A stretch of 64,000 nucleotides of DNA from Epiperipatus broadwayi (GCA_028023455.1 JAQFVV010012671.1:310001-374000); one strand, 5' to 3'. Shown: positions 1-10,859, counted from the first letter of the stretch. Numbers and translations: made by a program. The notes: generated from the sequence alone by a model not told the origin.

Positions 1-645
1 TAAATAATATGTAATAGAGGGAGTTAGGGTATAAGATAAATTTTAAAAAAAAAAAGAAATTTTTTTTTTTACTTTTAAAAAAATTGAAATCTAAAATTGG
101 GTAAGTTAAAAGATTACAATATTTATAGTTTTTAGATATTTAAAAAATATTATTAATAACTAGAAGAATGAGTAAGAAAATAATAGATATTATATGATGT
201 AAAAATTAAAAAGAATACTAATAAATAAATTAGGGCAGAACTGAGAATTATGTGGAAATAAAATTATTAAGTTTTTTTATTAAAGTATAGTTAATAAAAC
301 TAAAGTTTAAGTTTATAAGGAATAGAAGTAATTTGGAGATTATTAAAAATAATAATAATAATGAATAATATATTTAAATTAATAGTTGCTCATGAATATG
401 TATGTATATAGTCAGGAATACACATGTATAATTTATATTTATTTTATATTTATATTGTATATTTTATTTTACATTAAATGGATTATTTTATTTGGGTTTG
501 ATTATATTTGTTTCAGTTTTATTATGTTTTGTTATATTTTATGTAGTTTTTTATTTTTTTATTATCTTATTAATGTTATTGTTTACATTTTCATGGTATT
601 ATTTATATAGTTATGTATTTTATTTTATGTTGTTCATTATATCAT
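1..645. other. AT-rich sequence, no gene seen
   Basis: Very AT-rich with poly-T and poly-A runs. The long open frame on plus at about 386-610 encodes almost only I, Y, F, L and V and is a composition artefact. No repeat or RNA gene was recognised before position 649. Confidence 0.6.
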
Positions 646-648
646 AGC

Positions 649-690
649 TCTGAAGAAGACTGCAGGATAGTCAAAGTGTAAGATTGTGTA
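649..690 (+). ncRNA. Degenerate hammerhead-like motif (family 2)
   Basis: CTGAAGA is followed by GACT-gcaggat-AGTC, a 4-bp stem with a 7-nt loop, then AAAG where a hammerhead would have GAAAC. The same block recurs at 31291-31318 (CTGATGA, GACTGCAGGA, GAAAC, then TGTAAGA), and both copies run into an A-rich tail. Conserved CTGANGA, stem II and GAAA are the hallmark of hammerhead ribozymes, which are known in Penelope-like elements and retrozymes. This copy lacks the G of GAAA and is probably dead. Assignment to a hammerhead is inference from two copies. Confidence 0.4.
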
Positions 691-789
691 TGCATATAGG
701 TATAATAAAAGGTTTTTACTAAAAAGTGTTTAAAGTAGTGGATAAATTGCATTTATAAAAGTCCAAAGCAGCTACTGTAATATCTGCAT

Positions 790-2160
790 GTCTACAGTAA
801 AAAAGGCATTATTTTCAACCATTAACAATCCACCAAAGAATGAAATCTGTTCCAAATGTAATCTAGTCTTTTGATCATAGTTTTGGTTTTCCACATCCCA
901 CAATCAAGTTTCCTTATGTCATTCATCTATTTCAAATATCTTCTCTTTCTAAATCATTTACAATTTTTTAGGATTTAGTTTAAGATTTATACTGTCCATC
1001 TATCAATCATCCCTTTTTGCAGTATGTCATACCCAGCTTTATCTCAGTCTCTTAATTCTTTCAATATTTTTTTTTGTTTTCTTATCTATATATTTTATTT
1101 CTGATCTCTTCTTTGTATTTTTAAGATATCTTTCCATACTTCATTGAATGATCTGATGTCTCTATATTGATCTTCTATTAATTGTTCAAATCTCACATTA
1201 TGTATAAAAACATATAAAATATATCTACTAAAAATCTTTTCTTTTCGAACTCATGAACATTTTATTTTTAATATTATTTTTATCAAAAGTTAATTTTTAG
1301 ATTGATTTCATACATTAGGTTTCATCTATATTAATAATCTGATTAAGGTATTTATAGTAATATATTTTTTTGGCTTCATGATTATCAATCTTTATTTCTC
1401 TTTTTAGCACTTTCCTATTTTTTTATTTTCACCTGACAATTCTCCAAGAAACTCTGAAAGCATTGTTTTCAAAAACAACCACAATATTTTCAAAATCTTG
1501 TAGGTTAAATAAAATCCATATTTATTTACTTTCTTAACTTCATCTTTTAATCCACAAAATATTTCTTGCAAAAAATTACTATTAAAAAACTATCATATAT
1601 CCTTATCAATAATAATCTTTTTAATGCTGCCATTGCTGTTGTATTTTGATAAACATTCTTCCAGTATGATAATATACTGTATCTGTATCTTTGTGGTTAC
1701 TTATCATGGATAAGTTCAAGCATAATAGCAATTTATAATTATTGATCTTTCCTATAAATTTTCTCAATACTTAGATATGATCCACAGGCTAAAACTAGTT
1801 CTAAATGCAATTTCTTTTTTTAGTTGATTTGAATCTACATCTAAATTTATAAGTTGTAATTATTTTGGTAAGATTGTAAATAGAAATAGAAATCTTATGT
1901 TCTAACAACTTCTTTTTTATCTTCTTTAAATATCTATTCCATTACTGCATTCAACATATGATACAACTTTATCATTTAGACATCAATAATAAATCTATAA
2001 TTTCCTGGAGCTTTATTCTCCTTCGATTATTTGATTGCATGTCTCATTTATTCATATAAAATGATTGACAATTATAAAGACATTGAAATTGTACAGCTTA
2101 TTTGTTTTCTTGTTTTTATTACTATGTAATGTTTTGTAGAACTTTTCCAAATATCCTCTG
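790..2160 (-). pseudogene. RTE-clade LINE reverse transcriptase relic, copy 1
   Basis: Decayed fragment of an RTE-type non-LTR retrotransposon read on minus. It aligns by eye, block after block, with the clearer copy at 53.5-54.7 kb; for example both contain a ctgttgtattttgataaa-like block (1637-1655 here). Recognisable minus-strand pieces are LQEIFCGLKDEV near 1545-1585, after the RTE motif that reads SPKLFTAVLEEVF in intact elements, and NCYYA near 1715, in the block where the better copy has FGFIDYEK. A further piece near 1220-1260 matches the RTE LKRKVF-type C-terminal region. No long frame survives, so this is a fossil. The clade is inferred from motifs in the best copy. Confidence 0.65.
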
Positions 2161-2169
2161 TTCCCCACT

Positions 2170-3140
2170 TTTTTTTTTTAGTAATAATTCCATATTTTCT
2201 TTCTATTTATAAAATAGTTGTATAGTGATGATATTTAATATGGGTTTGACTTCATATTTGGAAGGAGGGTTAGAGCAATGAATGCATTTCCCAGCATTTA
2301 TATTTATGCTTTGGGGGAGTGGGGGACAAAAGTGAAAATTTTGAATAGGTAAGGTTTTAAGTGTTTCCAATATTTTAGATTCGGGGTGGGCGTAGCAAAC
2401 TATATTATAAGATACGATTTACTATATATTCACTGTGAATAAAACAAAATATATTTTATTAATTTTTAATGTTTAATTTTTTTTTTTTTATTACAGATAA
2501 TTGAAACCGCATCTATAAAAATCATAGGTGGAATAGTGTGTTTACTTACAAATACGTTTAATTATCTTTTAAACCCCCCGCCCCACATGAATGTATAATT
2601 CATAATTGGCAATAGTTTCTATTGTTTGACATCTAAGCTATCTATCATTATTAAGATGCAGATCAGTATATACAATTTCGCAAACTACTCTCTTTAAATC
2701 AACTAGATTTTGCAGATGTTATAGTTGTTGTTATTTTTTTTTACAATGTAGTTGTTTTGTTTTTGTTTTTTTAATTATGCTGAGAGTTAAATAAATTTTT
2801 AAACTATTATCAATTGAATAAAGTTAAAGATCAATACTAAAAAGAATAAAATGTTGTTAATAATTCTCCACTACCACCAACAAAAAAAGATAATCATGAA
2901 CTAAAAACAGTTAAATGTCTTGACTTATTATTAATATAAATAAAAATATAAATCATGCATTTAAACTTAGAATGATTTTGATCAAAATAACTTAATATTA
3001 AATAAATATGTCTATGTATTTTGGAAAGATATTTTTAATAGATGTGTTTAACCACTGTATACGTATAGACTTAGGACTTGGACATTTATTCAAGGAGCAA
3101 AATAAAGACTTTCAGATTACCCAATAGTGTATGAAAATAA
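2170..3140. other. AT-rich sequence, no gene seen
   Basis: Holds a few short G- or C-runs (gggggagtggggg near 2314, ccccccgcccc near 2574) and poly-T tracts. I recognise no coding, RNA or repeat feature. Confidence 0.5.
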
Positions 3141-3149
3141 GTATATTGG

Positions 3150-3445
3150 TAGTAATAATGAGAAATTAAAAGCAAAATTCATGAGTGAAAGAAGAAAGTT
3201 ATCATCGACGTCATTGAAAGAATTACAAGGTTGAACTGGAGATGGTCTAAACACATCGTGAAAAAAAGATGATAAAAGATTAACAGTCAAAGTCATGAAC
3301 TAAATTCAAAGATAAAGATCACAGATGAGATAACAAAAATTCCAGAATAATGTGGAAAAGAGAGATTATGGATTTGAAAAATTGTATTAAATTTTGGGAA
3401 GACTTTCATTGCTATGGATCAGTAATATTCGAAAATGATGGAAAA
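3150..3445 (+). pseudogene. LINE ORF2 C-terminal relic
   Basis: Read on plus, the stretch RLNWRWSKHIVKKRDDKR near 3225-3280 matches the conserved C-terminus of RTE and related LINE polymerases, where intact proteins have a WRWAGHVAR-type block followed by a W..R segment. Downstream frames contain stops and shifts, and the match ends near 3440. It is a short 3' fragment of a 5'-truncated insertion. A different LINE clade with the same tail motif is possible. Confidence 0.5.
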
Positions 3446-3739
3446 TATAAATAAATAATACTGTTTGTAATTTACTTTCAAAAGCTCATGGTGAACGAAT
3501 AGACAATATATTTATGTGATGAATTTTATTAAGTAATCGGTAGTTTTTTATTTTTTAAAAAAAAACTTAGATGGCAAGTATATCATGAATCTCTTAGAAT
3601 ACATTTAGGCTTTTTCTAAGCCTATTAAGTAAAACTAATGATCTCTAAATTCTAATTTAAATATTTTATGACATATGAATTCATATACAATAGTAAAAAC
3701 ATATATTAAAATATACAAAATAAATAAATTATTAAGTGT

Positions 3740-4060
3740 TTAAGTGCATGTGGACATATCATTAGATTTTCAATGAAATGGATGACTGAAGAGTTGTGGG
3801 TTGGAGTAGTTTGAAGCCTGTCCATTAAAGTATGAAGATTGGCTAGGTTAATATAAAGCTGAGCACTGATTATATATATATATATGTGGAGATAGTAATC
3901 TGGACCAACTAATGATTGCTGGTTTAGAATGAAATACCTATATTGGTGATTATTTATCTTTTCAACATGTGTGTGATCAGGTGGATCAGCAATATGAGAT
4001 GGCATAGAGAGTTGGGGGTTGTGTGAAAGTTTGGGTTCGAATTCCTCATATTACAGTGTA
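3740..4060 (+). repeat. R1 SINE-like repeat, copy a
   Basis: First of two tandemly placed copies of a repeat also found at 4245-4545, 28300-28600 and, as inverted arms, 40382-41282. Diagnostic blocks are a TTTCAATGAAATGGATG-type start, GTCCATTAAAGTATGAAGATT, a TA microsatellite, CTGGACCAACTAATGA and a distal tRNA-like end. GGTTCGAATTCC at 4034-4045 resembles a pol III B box with one extra base, after GAGATGGCATAGAGAG, which may be an A box. The minus-strand frame through the unit (99 codons) is a by-product: it recurs with the repeat but resembles no protein. Confidence 0.7.
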
Positions 4061-4244
4061 TATGTGCAGGTATGTGTAATCCTATACAGTGTATTAAAAT
4101 TACATATTGAAACATAGTGCGTTAAAGGTCTGCCTATCCCTCGCATATATATGTTAATGGATTATTCTCCAATACATGAGGGGTCAGAATGACTAATGTC
4201 AACATGGGTATGATAACAACCTTGGCACTAATATGGGCTTTGAA

Positions 4245-4545
4245 TGTTTCATCATTAAATTTTCAATGAAATGGATGGCTGAAGAGTTGTGGGTGGAGAA
4301 GTTTCAAGCCTGTCCATTAAAGTATGAAAATTGGCTATCTTAATATAAAGCTGAGCACTGATTGTATATATGTGTGGAGATAGTAATCTGGACCAACTAA
4401 TGATTGCTGGCTTAGCATGAAATATATATTGGTGATTATTTATCTTTTCAACATGTGTGTGATCAAGTGGTTCAGCAATATGAGATGGCACGAAGAGTTG
4501 AGGGTCATGTGAAAGTCTGAAATCAAATTCCTTATATTTACTGAT
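4245..4545 (+). repeat. R1 SINE-like repeat, copy b
   Basis: Second copy in the same orientation. The linker from copy a (about 4060-4245) contains the block TACATGAGGGGTCAGAATGA, which also occurs inside the compound copy at about 40.9 kb, so the true repeat unit is near 490 bp and this is a tandem dimer. The copy ends at the B-box-like region near 4515, after which the sequence changes to poly-T. Confidence 0.7.
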
Positions 4546-4633
4546 TCTTTTTTTCTTTTTTATATTCGCTTTTTGGTGAGATGTGTATTTTATTTTTTGC
4601 TAATGCAATGTATTCATTTAATGTATATATATA

Positions 4634-4728
4634 TGATCACTAGATGGATCTTACCAATAGCTTTCTCTTTCAGCACTTATAAAAATAAAACTTGTTTAGA
4701 GCTATTGGTAGGCTCCATCTAGTGATCA
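4634..4728. repeat. Hairpin with 29-bp arms
   Basis: Arms 4634-4662 and 4700-4728 are reverse complements with two mismatches (core TGATCACTAGATGGA). The loop is 37 nt. The right arm belongs to the tandem unit that begins at 4661; the left arm lies just outside, so the array is bounded by an inverted fragment of its own unit. Confidence 0.75.
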
Positions 4729-4987
4729 TTTAAATGCAAGCTTAAAAGTAAGTTACAAAATTTATAACTTGTTTTATTAATTATTGTTAAATGTACCTTT
4801 GATGGCTTTTGCAATGCTATATTGCAGAGGCTATTACTATATGGTGAAACTGAACTGAATTCTGATCCATATAGCTATCTAGTTTGCAAAGCTGGATTTG
4901 AAGACATTTATATGTCTGAAATGTTCAACTTTCAAATTGATAGAAATGTGTTTTATAAGTGCTGACTTTTGAATTAGTATTTTATAT

Positions 4988-5020
4988 CTAGGTGAGCCAT
5001 AAGCTCGAAATCAATTGGTA
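4988..5020 (+). ncRNA. Hammerhead-like motif, truncated stem I
   Basis: Stem II GAGC-cataa-GCTC (4994-5006) is followed by an intact GAAA (5007-5010), a short stem III TCA-at-TGG (5011-5018) and TA. The upstream CCTCCACTGA of the sister copy at 5389 is deleted here, so the CUGANGA half and stem I are gone and the fold cannot cleave. It is useful because it keeps the catalytic G that the better preserved copy lost. Confidence 0.55.
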
Positions 5021-5388
5021 TAACGATAGAGATTTTGAATTCTTTCTCTTTCGGCACTTATAAAAATAAAGCTTGTTTAGAGCTATTGGTAAGCTCCATC
5101 TAGTGATCAATTAAATGCAAGCTTAAAAGCAAGTTAGGAAATTTATAACTTGTTTTATTAATTATTATAAAGGTACTTTTGATGGCTTTTATAATGCTAT
5201 ATTGCAGAGGCTATTACTATATGGTGAAACTGAGCTGAATTCAGACCCATATAGCTATCTGTTTTGCAAAGCTGGATTTGAAGATATTTATGTCTCTGAA
5301 AAGTTCAGACTTTCAAATTGATAGAAACGTGTTTTATAAGTGCTGACTTTTGAGTTAGTATTTTAGATCTAGTTTCTAGAGTCCCATC

Positions 5389-5434
5389 CCTCCACTGAGG
5401 TGAGCCATAAGCTCAAAACCAGTTGGTCTGGAGG
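5389..5434 (+). ncRNA. Complete type I hammerhead ribozyme fold, mutated core
   Basis: All elements of a type I hammerhead are present in order. Stem I 5' strand is CCTCCA (5389-5394), core CTGAGGT (5395-5401), stem II GAGC-cataa-GCTC (5402-5414), AAAA (5415-5418), stem III CCA-gt-TGG (5419-5426), TC giving a GUC cleavage triplet (5426-5428), and stem I 3' strand TGGAGG (5429-5434), the perfect complement of CCTCCA. Two core positions differ from CUGANGA...GAAA: the last A of the first box is T and the G of GAAA is A. The second change hits the catalytic G12, so this copy is probably inactive. The fold is seen directly; activity in ancestral copies is inference. Confidence 0.75.
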
Positions 5435-5870
5435 TAGGATAATGATAGAGATTTTGAATTTTTTCTCTTTCGGCACTTGTAAAAATAAAGCTTGTTTAGA
5501 GCTATTGGTAAGCTCCATCTAGTGATCATTTAAATGCAAGCTTAAAAGCAAGTTACAAAATTTATAACTTGTTTTATTAATTATATATATAATTATAATA
5601 AAAATAATAAACTTAATGGTAACAAACTATTATAAACAATCCTTAAATCCACAGAAGTACTTTCAGTTAATTTCTTAAACCTGCCTCAACTGCCATTAAA
5701 TTAAAAAAACAAAAAACAAAGCGGAAGCTAACGTCATCAATTCAAATCCCACGAATCTCATATTTTAATTTTAGCAGCTTGTCTATTTATTAAATGCATT
5801 TTATTCCTATTTATAAAAATTGTTTCCTTAATTTTTCTTTTATTATGTTTTCTCTCTTCATGAAGATTTT

Positions 5871-6570
5871 TCACATTTTCAAAATCAAATTTAAATTTAT
5901 ATTTACATGTTTTTTTTCATGATCTAAGAAAACTGAAGGAGAGATTAAATAATCATTATTTTTACTTTTTACATGCTTATATAACAATTCATGCTCCCTC
6001 AATCTCTTCTCAATACTGCACCTAGATTCACTTATATATGATAGCATACAATCACAAAAAATTTGAAATGTGGCATTACTTTTCTGCTTGATAGGTATGA
6101 CATCTTTAGAATTATTGATCAATTTATTAATATTGTTTGGAATGTAGAATGAAACATGAAACACTTCTTATATATATATCCTTAAAAAATTTCATTTGTG
6201 GATTTGAAATAAATGGAATAGATATCCATTCTTTACTTTTAATCTTCATTTCCTTACGCCATTATAACTTTTTTTTAAAATTGACATAAAGTATTGCTTA
6301 TTTGTTCCATTTTATAACCAACATCAAGCAATTCCTTGGTAAATATCTCATATTTTTCAGTTTATCACTTTGGTAATGACATAATTTTTCATTATGAAAC
6401 AAAAAAGATCTAAAACTTGTCATCTTATGCACAATTGGTACTTTTGATTTACAATTTATATATCCCTTTTTTTGCAGTGGCTTAATTATTAATTTATAAT
6501 GTAATATATTGTTGTCTCTTGTAATAATAAGATCATGAAAAAACTTAAATATAAATTTAATTTTTTTTTT
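5871..6570 (-). pseudogene. Penelope-like element, GIY-YIG endonuclease fragment
   Basis: The minus frame 5871-6164 (97 codons) contains CDCMLSYISESRCSIEKRLR followed by EH and ends in an H...H.N pattern. This matches the GIY-YIG endonuclease of Penelope-like elements (C-x-C, Y-I-G/S-E/Q-T, R...RL.EH, later H..H). Upstream on minus, 6250-6460 reads IVHKMTSFRSFLFHNEKLCH and, after a frameshift, ELLDVGYKMEQ, like the region between polymerase and endonuclease. Polymerase catalytic motifs are not seen, so only the 3' half remains. Penelope-like elements elsewhere carry hammerheads in their terminal repeats, and a hammerhead array lies about 290 bp away, though on the opposite strand. Confidence 0.65.
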
Positions 6571-6708
6571 TTTTAAAAAACAAAAATAAAATTTATTAGC
6601 TAAAAAGATACATGAAATAAAGTTTATAATATCAAGATTTCTGGACCATATGTGAAGATGATGATTGAAAGATTACGAAACCAAAAATGACAATAAAAAA
6701 CAACATTT

Positions 6709-8460
6709 GGTAATCATCTGAAATCCGGGCATGGCCACTTGGGGCATTGATGCTATACAAAATCAATCAAATGTAATGTTACCGGACCACCACTTCTTTT
6801 TTTAGATAACATGATTTTTTTTTTGATTAAACAAATTTTTATTTCATTTATAACATGATTTCTTTTTTATTAAACAAACTTTTATATTCATTTTCATTGT
6901 TTCTTTTTGTTTTTTTTAACCTGACATTTTTCTTTATTCAACAAATTTTGGTAATTTAATTTTGTGTATATTTTTCTGGTTTTAACAACTTTGGACTGTT
7001 TCACTACGAAAAAACTTGTTTTAACCCCACTGAAAAAGTATAATCTAATTATTTGTGACTTGTTTCGACTTTGTTCTATCTTTTTGTTGTTGTTGTTTTT
7101 TTTTGCTTGACTAAATTTTTTTTTTTTTCATATTATTAAATCAAAAGTAACTTTTGTGTTGTTGGGGGTTCAAAAATTGTTTTGAAACCCTCACCCCCAC
7201 TCTCGGATCAATAATTGTAACAAAAAGTCAATAACTCTTTTTTCTTTTTCAAACATTGTTTTTCATTTTTGACTTTTATTTATATTTCGTTTGAATTAGC
7301 CTTTTTTTTTTTTGGCTTCTACAATAAACTGCTTTTTGGGGGATTTTTTGTAGTGTTATTATTAACAAAAAGTCAACAAAAATAGTCATTTATTTTAACT
7401 CCACTTGTTTTAACCCTGCTGGAAAAATAGAATGCAATTATTTGGGAATTGTTTCGAATTTTTTTTACCTTTTTTTTTGGGGTGTGTGTGTGTGACCAAA
7501 TTGTTTTTCTTCTTATTATTAAATCAAAAGTGACTTTTGTGTTTTTTGGGGGTAAAAAAAATTGTTTTTTTTTAACCCCACACTCGGAAACAGAATTGTA
7601 ACAAAAAGTCAATACTTTTTTTTTTCCAACAACTTTTTCTCACTACTTTTATTTATATTTTGTTTGAATTACCTATATATATATATTTGGCTTCTACAAT
7701 AATAAACTGCCTTTTTAAGGATGGTTTCATACTTTGCCATTATTATTAACAAAAAGTCAAATAAAATAGTCATTTATTTTAACCCCACTGAAAAAAGATA
7801 ATCCAAATAGGTGCCAATTTTTAATGATGGAAAAAAAAGTACACAAACTTTGGACTTTTTGAACTTCAGTCTGGTATTTGGGAGGACATTATGTTGCTGA
7901 AAAAAGGACACAGTCTCCCTCACTTTCTGTACTCAGCAATTGTGAAAAGTTTTAAAATTGCATGTTCTTCTCAGAGCTTTTATTAGTCTCGTATATTTCC
8001 CAGGCTGAAATGTGACTTAGCACATGAGCTTTATCGAAGCATGTTCAAACATACCCTTTGCCAATTTTTTACATATTAACATTTTTTAGGGAAGGTGGGG
8101 ACCATATAACAATTATTAGTAATTAACAACATTATTTTAATATAAATGACATTACTCTATTATGGAGATTTGAAAAGTTGTACTGCCTTGAAATTCAAAC
8201 ACCTTCAAGCAATACGGTAATCAGATATGAATAGAACAAATGTGCATAAATAGTTTTGAAGCACAAAAAAGGCTGTAATATTTTTGTGCAATGTCATGTA
8301 AAGTGGCCAGCAATGGGTTAATACAATATTAAATGTTGCATTAGCCTGTAAGGCTGGCCACAGAAATGGCATTTTTATGTGTTTTGACACATAAACAATG
8401 CCATCATGGGTCGTGTTTCAATGCCATCAGGCGGATGTGCCTGGATTTCAGATGATTACC
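6709..8460. mobile_element. Non-autonomous TIR DNA transposon, copy 1 (1752 bp)
   Basis: Bounded by inverted repeats starting GGTAATCATCTGAAATCC (left 6709, right ending 8460) and flanked by a perfect 8-bp target duplication CAACATTT at 6701-6708 and 8461-8468. The second copy is at 60234-61942. The interior has no recognisable transposase. It holds T-rich sequence with tandem blocks marked by TTTTAACCCCACTGAAAAA at about 7019, 7408 and 7777 (period roughly 370-390 bp) and G/C tracts such as TTGGGGGTT. The 8-bp duplication fits hAT, P or Merlin; GG-starting termini favour Merlin over hAT (usually CAG). The small minus frame 8205-8390 resembles nothing known. Confidence 0.85.
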
Positions 8461-8468
8461 CAACATTT

Positions 8469-10810
8469 ATTTTAACAATAAAAACATTGACTGAATAACA
8501 ATTTTGAAAATATACAATCTTACCAAAAAGGCAAATTATTTAAACAATCTGCTGTGCAATTCAATTGCAAAGGAGAAATATGATTTTTAAAGTTTACAGA
8601 TAAAATAAAATTAAATTTACAGATTAAATAATTATTGATTATTATTAACTTTGTCTGTTAATGAAAACCTTTCTCAGTGTTAACATTATCATAAGAAGTT
8701 TTTCCATTTTTATAATACAATCATATCATTATATTGTCTTCACAGTGATATACATTTTAACCTTAAATATGTCTTACCAATCCAGCAATGGTGTAAGTGC
8801 AGAAGAAGATATTTATCATTTATTGAGGCTCCAAAATTACAATTTTAATATCTAAAATGTGTTTATTGGTTTTACATCCTATAATACTGGCAAAGCACAG
8901 AAAATGAACATATACTCAAAATATTGAAGAGTAAAACAGAAAAAAAAGATGGCATTCCTCAAAACTAGCTACAATACCATAAAATAAAGTCATGGCAATA
9001 TAACATGCATGACTTAATATAAATTACATGATATAATACATACTTTATTTAAATATAAATAAGGTAAAATAAGTGAAGGCATGAAATAAAAGAAAAGCAC
9101 CTACATTTAAGAGCAATAAATATGATAGGACTTAGTTTCTAAACATAATGAACCATCAAATAGGTAATAGGAACATTAATAATTATCTTAGATAAAGCAT
9201 TTTATGCTTAAATATAAGACTCAGAAAATAAAACTCATGAAATATAATATGAGACATAGGTACAATCTCTCTATAAAACATGTACTAGCAATATAAATAT
9301 CCACAAGAGAGACATAAAGCTACTATCTTTTGGAAAATCCAATGACAGAATAAACATGTACAATTAAAAACAAAAGAGGTTAGTGCTACCATCTTTTAAA
9401 TAGACACTAAATTATTGGTTTGAGTCTTTGTAATGGGTCATCTGATTGCTTTAGCTAATTGGTTTTCTTTTTTAAATTGTGCAAAAACTATAAGAATGAT
9501 GTCAACAGAAATTCCAGCATTTGTTGCTTATTCATTTTAAACTCAAATAAAAATTATAAATTCAAGAATAAAAACTATTAGATAGAAAAAATCTATTATA
9601 TACTGAATTAATTTTATTTCTCTAATTTAGAATTATTATTGAAGTTGTCAATACTTTATTAATTTTATTTAATGAATAATGTCTTTAATAATTTTATGGA
9701 TGATTTATAATATGAGTTCATTAGATATTACATTCTATCTAAGACAGTAATGCCTGGATTGGGTTGGACTGCCTCCTTTTCAAATTGTTTGATTTCTACC
9801 AAAGAAAAAATAATATTCCAGCATTTGGAGTCAAGGGCGCCCTAAAAAAATTCTGGAATAGTCTAGACTTGCTATTCCTAGCTATTGATATAGCTAATAT
9901 ACTAGCCTGTTTTTTTTGAGGCTATATACATATAAATGCCAATATAATCTATTTAAAGATCTTGGGCAAGTAATTTACTCTTTAATTGTAATGTTACCTT
10001 GACAACAGATTGCTGACATTCTATTGGTTTGTTTAAGCATGAGAATTGTGTAATTTACATATATATGTATATAATTATTTGACTGAATCTCAGTGTTCTC
10101 TTACAGACATATGGATGAACTAGATCAAATTGTATCTAAATTTAACGTGTAAACTTAGAGCTAGTCCATTGGAGGTAGATAAGATCATAGGTTAGGTATT
10201 TTATCATGTCATTCACAGAATCTTACAGAAGAGCCTAGGTCTGACCATAGTGATATGAATTTACTCTTTTCTGATGGAAAACCCAGACTGTGGCAACCAT
10301 ATAACTCATCAGCTAATCAACTACTAGCTCATAGTCAAGCCAACTCAGTATTTTAAACTTTAACAACAACTAGCTCTGTGAATATAAATATTAACAATAT
10401 GTCCAGTTAACTACTAAGTTGATAACCTATCATTTAACTAATCAAATTAAATAATCTATCGATTAACTACCAGCTAATTAACAAATGAACTAATTTAAAT
10501 ACTAGCTCAATTTTATTACAAACAATTCGGTTAAATATTAAGAAAAAATCACAAGTCTCATAGTTAAAAGCATGTAGTAAGGTACACAATTAGTTTAACA
10601 TTAAGAATATACCCACAAAATAATTTATCCCCAATGAAATAAGAATAACACCCCTACTTACTACTCTAAACTGTAAATAATATTCCCATGATTCACATAT
10701 TAAAATATATGATACTTAACATTACTAAAATTAAATTAAAGTATTACACTATTCTACATTTGTTTACTTAATAGAATGTTCTTATTATTATTTTTACAAT
10801 TAATACATTC
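8469..10810. other. AT-rich sequence, no gene seen
   Basis: I see no coding region, RNA gene or clear repeat. Short local duplications of CTA, TAAC and AAT words are frequent but not organised. The small plus frame 8661-8855 has no recognisable domain. Confidence 0.5.
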
Positions 10811-10814
10811 ATTA

Positions 10815-10859
10815 ATATAGCTAGGTATAATGAGAAATCTTACATATACCTAGCTATAT
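10815..10859. repeat. Perfect 15-bp hairpin
   Basis: ATATAGCTAGGTATA (10815-10829) is the exact reverse complement of 10845-10859, with a 15-nt loop. It may be a small palindrome or a remnant of a MITE end. No target duplication was seen. Confidence 0.7.

Larger units (their letters stand above)
4661..5584 (+). repeat. Tandem array of about 400-bp hammerhead-bearing units
   Basis: Three direct units start at 4661, 5042 and 5461 with CTTTCTCTTTCGGCACTTAT-type sequence. Spacings are about 381 and 419 bp, and the third unit is partial, ending near 5584. Units one and two share the block TATGGTGAAACTGAGCTGAA followed by TCAGACCCATATAGCTATCT (near 5220-5260), and each ends in a hammerhead-like fold (4988-5020 and 5389-5434). 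The 38-bp length difference comes partly from a deletion that removed stem I of the first hammerhead. A related unit lies at 39037-39579 on minus. Tandem units of a few hundred bp with type I hammerheads resemble animal retrozymes; membership is inference. Confidence 0.75.

Noticed and set aside
386-610. 74-codon membrane protein frame
   Set aside because: Composition of translated AT-rich DNA (I/Y/F runs). No start context, homology or neighbour supports it.
3706-4491. Two similar minus-strand frames (MPSHIA...DHTHVEKINNHQ) that might be a gene family
   Set aside because: They coincide exactly with the R1 repeat, recur at 28.2 and 40.5 kb on either strand, and include translated TA/TG microsatellite. 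There is no domain and no codon constraint, so they are SINE-like sequence.
4621-5590. CRISPR-like array
   Set aside because: The repeat units are about 400 bp and direct with no spacer pattern, and the genome is eukaryotic.
8205-8390. 61-codon minus frame inside the TIR element as a transposase piece
   Set aside because: No catalytic motif or DNA-binding pattern, and copy 2 of the element does not keep the frame open.
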